Source: Streptococcaceae bacterium
GTDB lineage: Bacteria > Bacillota > Bacilli > Lactobacillales > Streptococcaceae
Length of the DNA: 32,738 nucleotides
Reading direction: 5' to 3'
Assembly (NCBI GenBank): GCA_031253335.1
Contig: JAIRWF010000019.1
Location: forward strand, 1-32,738
Shown here: positions 25,652 to 32,256 of the stretch, in pieces
Position numbering within the stretch: the stretch's first letter is position 1
How the letters are laid out: each line of letters opens with the position of its first letter
The notes under the pieces: generated by a model
What the model was told of the DNA's origin: nothing
What the model saw: the letters and a program-made list of their open reading frames with translations, nothing else
Databases searched by the model: none
Translations under genes and position numbers: made by a program

Positions 25652-26311
25652 ATGGCAGAAACTGATTACATTGACCTCGCCATCAAATACGGTGGCTACA
25701 TGGAAATGGACAAAGCCTTCCTCAAAGAACGCCTGTCAAATTTGACAGACGCCAAAAAGGCTGAACTCCTTGTGCCGCCACCCTCTGTCATCAATGCATA
25801 CTTCTCCGAACTCTACCAAAAGCGCGCGCCAAAAGAGGCGACCTATTACTTCTTTGGTATGAGTAAAGCTTTTGGCATGTTTTACGACGCACCCGAGTTC
25901 GACAAAGAAGGCACCAAAGACTACGAGCTCTTTCGCTTCATTCGCCTCAATATCGACGGACGTGCCTATGGCTATAGCTACCTCGACCGCGACGAAGAAG
26001 CCTGCGTCTTCAGCCAGCTCCCCGAGACCCCGACGGAGAATTTCCTCATGCACCTAGCCCAGATTTTCCCACAATACGTCATCTATGAGACAGACGAAGG
26101 CGCTATTCACATGCGCCCGAAAATCTTTGACAAATGGAGCGAAAACCGCGACATGACCTCTCTCACAGAAACCACTGAAAATGCTGATTTCATCCGCTAT
26201 CAAGGCTACAATCTTGAAGACGTCATCGACTGCGCCAAAGACACACACATCCTAGGCACACGGTACTATCAGTACTTCTCGCAGAAGTTCACCATCTACC
26301 AGCACAAATAG
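25652..26311 (+). CDS. Conserved hypothetical protein
   Basis: 219 aa, soluble and acidic, with many aromatics, and no signal peptide or membrane segment. I recall similar short proteins in streptococci and lactococci (starting DYIDLAIKYGG and containing PPPSVINAYFSELYQK), but no function is known to me. Its base usage differs a little from neighbours (more C-ending codons), as in the following gene. It contains an exact palindrome copy read as RLSNLTDAKK. AAGGAG is 7 nt before ATG. It probably shares transcription with miaA as well as its own promoter. Confidence 0.8.
   Translation: MAETDYIDLAIKYGGYMEMDKAFLKERLSNLTDAKKAELLVPPPSVINAYFSELYQKRAPKEATYYFFGMSKAFGMFYDAPEFDKEGTKDYELFRFIRLNIDGRAYGYSYLDRDEEACVFSQLPETPTENFLMHLAQIFPQYVIYETDEGAIHMRPKIFDKWSENRDMTSLTETTENADFIRYQGYNLEDVIDCAKDTHILGTRYYQYFSQKFTIYQHK
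25733..25748. repeat. Exact palindrome copy inside the 219-aa gene
   Basis: CTGTCAAATTTGACAG, read LSNLTD, the same peptide as in miaA and the DUF1129 protein although the proteins are unrelated. Confidence 0.9.
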
Positions 26312-26330
26312 CACGACAAGCTAACTTTTG

Positions 26331-26433
26331 TTCCCAATTTTGGGAATCACCTTATTTTCTCACACAAAAAGCGTATAATAGTCCTAAAAAAAGAAAGGAG
26401 AGCCTGGGCCAACACATGACCCAGCACTACTAA
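26331..26433 (+). promoter_or_regulatory. Leader of the SPFH gene: hairpin, -10 and five-codon upstream ORF
   Basis: An inverted repeat TTCCCAA-TT-TTGGGAA (26331-26346) is followed by TATAAT (26374-26379) and the Shine-Dalgarno AAAGGAG (26394-26400), which is 34 nt before the SPFH ATG, too far for direct use. The best-placed ATG is 26416, opening the short ORF MTQHY (26416-26433) that stops one base before the SPFH ATG. CTGGG / CCCAG (26404-26408 / 26420-26424) can pair. Either the short ORF feeds translation into the gene or the hairpin brings the ribosome site closer. Confidence 0.5.
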
Positions 26434-26434
26434 C

Positions 26435-27340
26435 ATGGCAGCAGCCGTTACCGCACTTATCATCCTTGTGATTATCCTCATCGTGATACTCTCAAGCATC
26501 TCGACACTTTTTTACACTGTCAAGCAACAAACCGTCGCTATCATTGAGCGCGTCGGAAAGTACAAAACCACCTCTCAGCCAGGCATCCACATCAAGGCAC
26601 CATGGGGAATTGACCGCATCGCAGCCCGCATCCAGCTTCGTATGCTGCAAAACGAGATCACCATTGAGACAAAGACCAAAGATAACGTCTTTGTCACGAT
26701 GAATGTCGCCACCCAGTACCGCGTTAATGAGCAATCCATCAAGGACGCCTACTACAAGCTCATGAACCCTGGCGATCAGATTAAGTCTTACATCGAAGAT
26801 GCCCTTCGCTCAGCAGTTCCAAAGCTCACGCTTGATGAACTCTTTGAGAAAAAAGACGAAATCGCCCTCGAAGTGCAAAATCAAGTCGCCGAGGAAATGC
26901 AAACCTACGGCTACATCATTGTGAAGACCCTGATTACCCGCGTTGAGCCAGATGCCGAAGTCAAGCAATCCATGAACGAAATTAATGCCGCACAGCGTAA
27001 GCAAGACGCCGCGCAAATGCTTGCCAATGCGAACAAAATCCAAGTCGTGACCGCAGCCGAAGCCGATGCCGAAAAAGACCGTCTTCACGGTGTTGGTATT
27101 GCCGAGCAACGTAAGGCTATCGTCGATGGCCTTGCCCAGCAAGTCATCGAGATGCAAAAAACAGGCGTTCACCTCACTGAAGAACAGATTATGGCGATTC
27201 TCCTGACGAACCAATATCTGGATACTTTGAATCAATTCGCCGCCTCTGGCAGCAACTCCATCTTCCTTCCCGCAGGTGCTGAAGGCATTGAAGACATGCG
27301 TACGCAGATTTTATCTGCCCTCCAGGTTGATAAAAAATAA
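26435..27340 (+). CDS. SPFH/Band-7 (stomatin-prohibitin) membrane protein
   Basis: 301 aa. One N-terminal membrane anchor (residues 4-27, ALIILVIILIVILSSIS) is followed by an SPFH domain (KQQTVAIIERVGKYKTTSQPG, then NVFVTMNVATQYRVNE) and an Ala/Glu-rich coiled coil (DAAQMLANANKIQVVTAAEA). The closest known group is QmcA/stomatin-like scaffold proteins that form oligomeric microdomains in the membrane, often with an NfeD partner; no NfeD gene is present here. The start at 26435 lacks a properly spaced ribosome site (see leader entry). A MITE-like copy begins 5 nt after the stop, and no terminator is visible. Confidence 0.92.
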   Translation: MAAAVTALIILVIILIVILSSISTLFYTVKQQTVAIIERVGKYKTTSQPGIHIKAPWGIDRIAARIQLRMLQNEITIETKTKDNVFVTMNVATQYRVNEQSIKDAYYKLMNPGDQIKSYIEDALRSAVPKLTLDELFEKKDEIALEVQNQVAEEMQTYGYIIVKTLITRVEPDAEVKQSMNEINAAQRKQDAAQMLANANKIQVVTAAEADAEKDRLHGVGIAEQRKAIVDGLAQQVIEMQKTGVHLTEEQIMAILLTNQYLDTLNQFAASGSNSIFLPAGAEGIEDMRTQILSALQVDKK

Positions 27341-27344
27341 TTTA

Positions 27345-27797
27345 GGACGTGTCTATCTCCGCCACTTGTGTCGGGCTGTCCGCTCTGATAACCCTACTAG
27401 CATCGCTGTAAGGTACAGACCGCACCAACAGACGTCCTTCACTACGGCGCAGACCGCGCCAAGTCGAGCTGCAAAAAACGGGTGCTTTTGCTTGCTTGGA
27501 CGACTCGTCCAAGGTGGTAGATAGAGACTTGTGAAACAAGTCCCAGCCCGCTTCAAGGTAAAGGATGAAACAAGCGAAGCTTGTGTCGCCCAAAAACTCT
27601 AGCTGTGCGTTCATTTACTTGGCGATGAATGAGGAAACTTCGTTTCTTGATTTGCTACCTTGACGCGTTGCGTCAAGCAAGCGCTGTCGCGTGGTTGGGC
27701 GAAAAAGCAGGGAGTTGCCATGCGACTTGCCAGCTTTGCTGGCTTAGCGAGCATGGACAGCTCAGCGCAGCGCAAAGCGCGGAGATAGAGGTAACCC
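27345..27797 (+). mobile_element. MITE-like hairpin element, copy 4 (453 bp)
   Basis: Begins GGACGTGTCTATCTCCGC (one change from the other copies) and ends GAGATAGAGGTAACCC. TTTA flanks it at 27341-27344 and 27798-27801. The left 260 bp closely match copy 1 and the right 130 bp match copy 2, so the copies share modules. It fills the space between the convergent SPFH and Ser/Ala-rich genes; its hairpins may stand in for a terminator. Confidence 0.87.
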
Positions 27798-27803
27798 TTT
27801 ATT

Positions 27804-29219
27804 TTAAAAGAATTTAACAGCCCCAGGTTGCACGTTGAAGCCTTGACCAGGTTTTCCAGCTTGCGCTCCAGCAGGTTGTCCTGCTTGTGGACCATTGCCT
27901 GCAAAGTTAGGTGCTGCAAGAGAGCCGGCTGCAGCGTCAGAAGCTGCACTTGCTTCAGCGACAGCTTGTGAAGCGAGTCTTGTCGCAGTTTGCGAAGCTT
28001 TTGCTTCATAAGCGCTTGCAAATGAGCTTGCGAGACTTGCAACATCTGAAGTTTGTGAAGCAATGCTTGACGCGAGGGAAGTCGCAGAGCTAGCTTGTGA
28101 GGCAATGAAGGAAGCAACTTGTGAGGAACCAGCTGCTGATAAGCTATCTGCTTTGCTTGATAAGTCTACAGCCTTACTCGTTAAGTAGCTAACCGCAGAT
28201 GAAGCCTCTGAAACCACTTGTGATGCAAGTGAAGAGCCATAAGAGTCTGCTGTCGTCGTGTCAGAAGCCAAGCTTGCATAACTTGCAGAGAGGCTTGCGT
28301 CAGAAGAGGCCTTGTCTGCCAATTGGCTGGCGATTTCAGAGTATTGAGACGAGCTCAATGATGGTGCTGTAAAGCTTGAAGTCGTGCTATCTGAGCTTGT
28401 CGTAGAGGATGCTGTTAAAGCGAGAGAGCTATCCGTACTTGCTAAACTTGTAAAGTAGCTTGCAGCCTGTGAAGCCTGGCTTGCAACGTTGCTTGCGATT
28501 GAAGCCACGAGTGAATCTCCGTTACTTGCAATCGTCGCATAAGACGTTGCGAGACTTGCATAAAGACTAGCTGCCCGAGAGTTTTCAAGGACATAGGCTG
28601 AAGCGACAGAACTTGCAACAGACTCTGCATTGCCACTGTTCGCTGCAAAGCTAGAAGCAAGGGTGCCATAGTAGCTCGCACGAGCCGATGCAACTGAATC
28701 GCTAGAGCTTGCAAATACAGTCGCGAGACTTGTATAGTAGCTCGTGGCTTGTGAGTTATATGTCGTGTACTGACTTGCAGCGGATGAGGCGACACTATCT
28801 GCGTTTGCCTCGTTCGCCGTGGCAGAGGCTGCAAGGCTTGAATACTTCACAGCGGCATTACTTGCGTTCGTAAGCGCCTGTGAAGCGAGTGAACTTCCGA
28901 TAGACGAAGCATTGGATTCTACGGCTAAGGCTGATGAAGCTTGGCTTGTCGCATTACTTGCTTGGTCAGCATACTGACTTGCCGTAAGTGACTGTCCAGG
29001 ACGAGTCTGTGTGGCAAAGCTTGGTGCGCTCTGTGTGACTTTAGAACCTACACTGGTGGCTTGTTGTCCCAGCGTGTTCTGTTGAGGTTGCCGTGCGTTT
29101 TGCAGTCCTGCTGCAGATACATTTGCACCTCCTGTTGCCACGAGTGCAGTCACAAGTCCTGCTGCGAACAACCATGATTTACCTGATTTCCACGTGCGGA
29201 AATTTTTCTTTTGCTCCAT
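27804..29219 (-). CDS. Ser/Ala-rich secreted protein with KxYKxGKxW-type signal peptide
   Basis: 471 aa. The N-terminus RTWKSGKSW (residues 8-16) followed by a hydrophobic core and VSAAG fits the KxYKxGKxW signal, found on serine-rich repeat adhesins and other large exported proteins, some using accessory SecA2/SecY2. Residues of about 70-420 are a degenerate Ser/Ala repeat (units such as SLASQASxASSYxxSLA), likely helical or glycosylated. The C-terminus is Gly/Pro/Gln-rich (AGQPAGAQAGKPGQG) and ends without LPxTG or membrane tail, so the product may be released or held non-covalently. AAAGGAGG is 5 nt before ATG. The stop lies 2 bp from the target duplication of MITE-like copy 4. Confidence 0.8.
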   Translation of the reverse strand: MEQKKNFRTWKSGKSWLFAAGLVTALVATGGANVSAAGLQNARQPQQNTLGQQATSVGSKVTQSAPSFATQTRPGQSLTASQYADQASNATSQASSALAVESNASSIGSSLASQALTNASNAAVKYSSLAASATANEANADSVASSAASQYTTYNSQATSYYTSLATVFASSSDSVASARASYYGTLASSFAANSGNAESVASSVASAYVLENSRAASLYASLATSYATIASNGDSLVASIASNVASQASQAASYFTSLASTDSSLALTASSTTSSDSTTSSFTAPSLSSSQYSEIASQLADKASSDASLSASYASLASDTTTADSYGSSLASQVVSEASSAVSYLTSKAVDLSSKADSLSAAGSSQVASFIASQASSATSLASSIASQTSDVASLASSFASAYEAKASQTATRLASQAVAEASAASDAAAGSLAAPNFAGNGPQAGQPAGAQAGKPGQGFNVQPGAVKFF

Positions 29220-29279
29220 ATGAGCCTCCTTTAAAGGAAGGATCGTTACGTGAATAGCGAAGCTTCGGTTTATATTTTT

Positions 29280-29348
29280 GGGCGGTTTCCTCGCCCTTGT
29301 GCAAGAGTTTAATCCTTGAAACTTGCACGAAACTTATTTCAGAAAATT
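29280..29348 (-). promoter_or_regulatory. Leader of the Ser/Ala-rich gene: CodY-box-like site and hairpins
   Basis: On the minus strand AATTTTCTGAAATAA (29348-29334) matches the first 12 of 15 CodY-box positions. Downstream in the leader are GTGCAAG/CTTGCAC (29299-29305 / 29322-29328) and GGGCG/CGCCC (29280-29284 / 29292-29296), two stable hairpins before the Shine-Dalgarno. CodY control of this surface protein is plausible. Confidence 0.5.
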
Positions 29349-29404
29349 TTCACGAATGTTTTAACAATTAATGAAATTTCGTTAATTGTTTATTTATTTC
29401 ACAG

Positions 29405-29427
29405 AAAAAGACCTCATCCGAGGTCTT
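29405..29427 (-). terminator. Terminator of the small zinc-ribbon-like gene
   Basis: The stem AAGACCT / AGGTCTT with loop CATCCG has a U-run on the minus strand. The hairpin includes the stop codon (29414-29416). Confidence 0.75.
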
Positions 29428-29803
29428 CTCTGCTGCGCTGATTGCCAGATGGCTGCGTAGCTGTTGGCTGATTGTTGCCATTTTGCTGCGCCACTGCGGC
29501 ATAGTGCTCCGCGTGAATATCCTCCAGAGTGAGGTTGTTTTTCACGTCTGGATGATGCTTACGGCAAAGGATATACTTACCATCGGCCGTGCGATGCAGG
29601 CCAATTCGGTGGCAGCCCGGCGCATGACACTCTATGCGCCGCCAGATGATAGCAAACACGCCAAAGAGTGGCAGGTCACTTGCGAAGCCGCCCCAGAAAT
29701 TCGTCCAGGGTCCTGTTTGTACGCCTGTGACCCATAAAATAAAATGCCAAATCATGATCAGATACTGAAAGGTGCTGCCTTGCGTCTGATTGTAGCTCGA
29801 CAA
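29414..29803 (-). CDS. Small membrane protein with zinc-binding-like Cys/His cluster
   Basis: 129 aa, family not recognised. Two hydrophobic stretches (TFQYLIMIWHFILWVTG and FASDLPLFGVFAIIW) precede a cytosolic CHAPGCHRIGLHRTADGK-YILCRKHHPD, a C-x4-C...C-x2-HH pattern like a zinc ribbon, then an acidic helix and a Gln/Asn-rich tail. The start is uncertain: the ORF opens at TTG 29803 without a ribosome site. A strong GAAGGAGG (near 29849-29856) lies about 45 nt further upstream and is followed in this frame by a stop, so either a non-standard start (CTG) or an unusual leader is used. Confidence 0.55.
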   Translation of the reverse strand: MSSYNQTQGSTFQYLIMIWHFILWVTGVQTGPWTNFWGGFASDLPLFGVFAIIWRRIECHAPGCHRIGLHRTADGKYILCRKHHPDVKNNLTLEDIHAEHYAAVAQQNGNNQPTATQPSGNQRSREDLG

Positions 29804-29880
29804 GTTGTCTAAGCAGCAACTCAGACGAAAGCACCTTGATGTTCAGTTTCCTCCTTCAACTAATTTTCTATTATTATACT

Positions 29881-29904
29881 AAAAAAACCGCCAAATGGCG
29901 GTTT
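29881..29904 (-). terminator. gap terminator
   Basis: The 9-bp stem AAACCGCCA / TGGCGGTTT with a 2-nt loop is followed by seven U on the minus strand. It is about 80 nt after the gap stop; between them CTGAAAAT / ATTTTCAG (29942-29949 / 29972-29979) can also pair. Confidence 0.85.
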
Positions 29905-29981
29905 CAATGAGCTTGTGCTCTCGCTTTGCGCGAGCCAAGAACTGAAAATGTTAGGCAGCAGAACTTCCTTAATTTTCAGCT

Positions 29982-30995
29982 TTATTTTGCAATTGAAGCG
30001 AAGTATTCAAGTGTACGAACAAGCTGAGAAGTGTAGCTCATTTCGTTATCGTACCAAGAAACAACCTTAACGAGTTGTGCATCGCCTGAAGTTGTCACTT
30101 CTGTCTGAGTTGGGTCGAAGATTGAACCGTGAGATTCACCGACGATGTCCTTAGACACGATTTGGTCGCCGTTGTAGCCGAAGCTTTCGTTTTCAGCAGC
30201 TTTCATGACTGCGTTGATTTCGTCTGCAGTGACTTTCTTGTCAACGATGGCAACGAGTTCAGTGAGTGAGCCAGTAGGGCTTGGTACACGCTGAGCGTGG
30301 CCTTGGAGTTTACCGTTCAACTCAGGGAGTACAAGACCGATAGCCTTTGCAGCACCAGTAGAGTTTGGCACGATGTTTTCAGCAGCAGCACGTGCACGGC
30401 GGAAGTCGCCTTTACGGTGTGGACCGTCAAGTAGCATCTGGTCGCCAGTGTAGCTGTGGATAGTCGTCATGGTGCCGACTTGGATCGTGAATGCTTTGTT
30501 CAAAGCGTCAGCCATTGGAGCCAAGCAGTTTGTTGTACAAGAACCTGCAGAGATAACTGTTTCAGTCCCGTCAAGTTCTTTGTGGTTTGTGTTGAAGACG
30601 ATTGTCTTGACATCAGATCCGCCAGGAGCAGTGATAACAACCTTCTTTGCACCACCATTAGCATGCAAGTGCTTTTCAGCAGCAGCTTTAGTTGCGAAGA
30701 AACCAGTTGCTTCGAGGACGATGTCAACGCCTTCGCCAGCCCAGTTGATTTGTTCAGGATCTTTTTCTTGGAAAACCTTGAGGAACTTGCCGTTCACTTC
30801 AAAGCCACCGTCTTTGACTTCGACAGTCCCGTCGAACTTGCCTTGCGTTGAATCATATTTCAACAAGTGCGCAAGCATTGCTGGGTCAGTCAAGTCGTTG
30901 ATTGCTGCCACTTCAACGTTTGGAACGTTCTGAATACGGCGGAATGCCAAACGACCGATACGACCGAAGCCGTTAATACCAACTTTAACTACCAT
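29982..30995 (-). CDS. gap: Glyceraldehyde-3-phosphate dehydrogenase (NAD)
   Basis: 337 aa, full length. Glycolytic oxidation and phosphorylation of glyceraldehyde-3-phosphate. NAD-binding [14 protein letters not shown] (residues 6-19); catalytic Cys153 in [11 protein letters not shown], where the residues before the Cys are Ala-Gly-Ser instead of the commoner Gly-Ala-Ser; [12 protein letters not shown] and [20 protein letters not shown] complete the signature. AAGGAGG precedes the ATG. It is transcribed alone from a strong promoter and ended by a strong hairpin, as expected for an abundant enzyme. Confidence 0.97.
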   Translation of the reverse strand: MVVKVGINGFGRIGRLAFRRIQNVPNVEVAAINDLTDPAMLAHLLKYDSTQGKFDGTVEVKDGGFEVNGKFLKVFQEKDPEQINWAGEGVDIVLEATGFFATKAAAEKHLHANGGAKKVVITAPGGSDVKTIVFNTNHKELDGTETVISAGSCTTNCLAPMADALNKAFTIQVGTMTTIHSYTGDQMLLDGPHRKGDFRRARAAAENIVPNSTGAAKAIGLVLPELNGKLQGHAQRVPSPTGSLTELVAIVDKKVTADEINAVMKAAENESFGYNGDQIVSKDIVGESHGSIFDPTQTEVTTSGDAQLVKVVSWYDNEMSYTSQLVRTLEYFASIAK

Positions 30996-31064
30996 TATTT
31001 AGTAGCCTCCTTTATTTTTTAGTTTCAGTCCAACAACTTTGTTAAACTTTTAACTTACAAATTG

Positions 31065-31092
31065 ATTATAACACATTTTTTGGGAATTGCAA
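31065..31092 (-). promoter_or_regulatory. gap promoter
   Basis: TTGCAA (31092-31087), a 16-bp spacer and TATAAT (31070-31065) with an extended TGT. Confidence 0.8.
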
Positions 31093-31098
31093 GTATCA

Positions 31099-31242
31099 GT
31101 GTTTATAAAAGCTGCTGCTTTAGGCGTGGTTAAGCCACTAGCAGGTCTTGTAGGTTTTTTCACAAACTTAGCGTTATCCTTTTTGGAATCTGTCAAATTT
31201 GATAGGGTTAAGAAAAAACAAAAAAATATCTGTCAAATTTGA
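31099..31242 (+). CDS. Possible small hydrophobic peptide
   Basis: 47 codons from GTG 31099: FIKAAALGVVKPLAGLVG, then FFTNLALSFLE, then a basic tail with RVKKKQK. The composition resembles amphipathic membrane-active peptides. There is no ribosome site, no clear plus-strand promoter, and its end runs through two palindrome copies (read VKFD and CQI). It could easily be chance; the 260-bp region otherwise holds only promoters and the rpmB terminator. Confidence 0.15.
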   Translation: MFIKAAALGVVKPLAGLVGFFTNLALSFLESVKFDRVKKKQKNICQI

Positions 31243-31245
31243 CAG
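31190..31245. repeat. Two palindrome copies downstream of rpmB
   Basis: CTGTCAAATTTGATAG at 31190-31205 and an exact CTGTCAAATTTGACAG at 31230-31245. The second is extended to a 22-bp perfect palindrome (31227-31248). Confidence 0.9.
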
Positions 31246-31248
31246 ATA
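31221..31248 (-). terminator. rpmB terminator built on the dispersed palindrome
   Basis: On the minus strand the 22-bp palindrome is followed by a run of U from the A tract at 31221-31226 and beyond. The palindrome itself supplies the hairpin. Confidence 0.75.
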
Positions 31249-31262
31249 CTCTTTTTCAATTT

Positions 31263-31457
31263 TTAGACACGTTCTACGCCTGCGGGAAGCTTCTTGAGAG
31301 CTCGTGCAGAAGCCCAAACGTTTTTAATCACGCCGTTTTCAGAGATACGAACTTTCTGAAGATTTGCTTTGACAGTGCGTTTTGTCTTATTCATGGCGTG
31401 GCTACGGTTATTGCCCGAGACCGTCTTGCGCCCTGTAAAATAACATACTTTTGACAT
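31263..31457 (-). CDS. rpmB: 50S ribosomal protein L28
   Basis: 64 aa, full length. [27 protein letters not shown]... is the standard bacterial L28 start and [14 protein letters not shown] the end. It is the form without the four-Cys zinc site (one Cys only). AAGGA is 9 nt before ATG 31457; open sequence upstream to 31526 lies in the promoter and leader and is not coding. Single-gene unit with its own promoter and terminator. Confidence 0.96.
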   Translation of the reverse strand: MSKVCYFTGRKTVSGNNRSHAMNKTKRTVKANLQKVRISENGVIKNVWASARALKKLPAGVERV

Positions 31458-31504
31458 ATTGCTTATCCTTTCTTGAGTTTCGCCCTTTCGGACAGTGCCC
31501 AGCC

Positions 31505-31533
31505 ATTCTATCAAATTTGACAACATTTGTCAA
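31505..31533 (-). promoter_or_regulatory. rpmB promoter with palindrome-derived core
   Basis: TTGACA (31533-31528), exactly 17 bp, TAGAAT (31510-31505). The spacer and -10 contain the palindrome variant CTATCAAATTTGACAA (31508-31523), and the -35 overlaps the rpiA stop codon. Confidence 0.8.
31508..31523. repeat. Palindrome variant in the rpmB promoter
   Basis: CTATCAAATTTGACAA lies in the promoter spacer and shares four bases with the -10 hexamer. Confidence 0.75.
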
Positions 31534-32213
31534 GCAGTAAGTGTGCGTATCCCGTCCGTACCTGCAAGGATGACTTCCTTTGCCATGTTTAGAAACAAGC
31601 CATGCTCCACGACGCCAACCGTCGTATCTAACTCATAGGCGAGCTTTTGGGCATCCGCAATCCCATCTGAAAAATGTAAATCAATAATATAGTGCTGCTG
31701 ATCTGTAGCAAAACGTTCGCCATAAGGTGTCAAACGCCACTCTGGCTGGTAGCCAATCGCTTCAAATTTATTAAATAAATTTGTGGCGCCATAATGGACC
31801 ACCTCAACGGGCAGCTTAAACTTCGTCCCCAAGCGTGGTGAAAGCTTTGAATCATCCGCAATCCAAACGTACTCACGGGTGTAGCTCGCCACAATCTTTT
31901 CCATGAGAAGCGCCCCACCACCACCTTTGATACCATCAAGCGTCTCTGTGACCTCATCCACCCCGTCAATCAACAAATCTACTTCGTGAACATTCTTGAG
32001 CGACACAAGTGGAATCTGTGCCTCTCTAGCCAAGCGTTCCGTCTCAAAAGACGTCGTTACCCCCGTGATGTCCTGCAACTCCCCAGAGGCTATCCGTTTT
32101 CCTAGCTCCGTCACAAAACAAGCTGCCGTTGACCCTGTGCCAAGCCCCACAATCATGCTGCTTTCAACCAACTTCGTCGCCTGTTCAGCCGCGCGCCGCT
32201 TTAGATTTTCCAT
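31530..32213 (-). CDS. rpiA: Ribose-5-phosphate isomerase A
   Basis: 227 aa from ATG 32213. Interconverts ribose-5-phosphate and ribulose-5-phosphate. GLGTGSTA (residues 23-30), LLIDGVDEV and IKGGGGALLMEKIVA are the phosphate and active-site loops of the RpiA family. The ATG at 32213 matches the family start; an upstream in-frame ATG at 32243 would lie upstream of the -10. There is no ribosome site: TGC-TATACT ends 6 nt before this ATG, so the mRNA is predicted leaderless. Its 3' end overlaps the rpmB -35. Confidence 0.95.
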   Translation of the reverse strand: MENLKRRAAEQATKLVESSMIVGLGTGSTAACFVTELGKRIASGELQDITGVTTSFETERLAREAQIPLVSLKNVHEVDLLIDGVDEVTETLDGIKGGGGALLMEKIVASYTREYVWIADDSKLSPRLGTKFKLPVEVVHYGATNLFNKFEAIGYQPEWRLTPYGERFATDQQHYIIDLHFSDGIADAQKLAYELDTTVGVVEHGLFLNMAKEVILAGTDGIRTLTA

Positions 32214-32219
32214 GAGCCT

Positions 32220-32228
32220 AGTATAGCA
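32220..32228 (-). promoter_or_regulatory. rpiA extended -10, predicted leaderless start
   Basis: Minus-strand TGC-TATACT then AGGCTC then ATG. It abuts the U-run of the upstream glycerate kinase terminator, so terminator and promoter share about 37 bp. Confidence 0.7.
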
Positions 32229-32256
32229 AAAAAATGACCACAAAGAAAGTCATTTT
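32228..32256 (-). terminator. Glycerate kinase terminator
   Basis: The stem AAAATGAC / GTCATTTT with a 10-nt loop is followed by seven U on the minus strand. It includes the glycerate kinase stop codon. Confidence 0.8.

Noticed and set aside
29821-29856. Alternative frame after GAAGGAGG at the zinc-ribbon-like gene
   Set aside because: It would need an ATC start and meets a stop after about 50 codons, with no recognisable protein.
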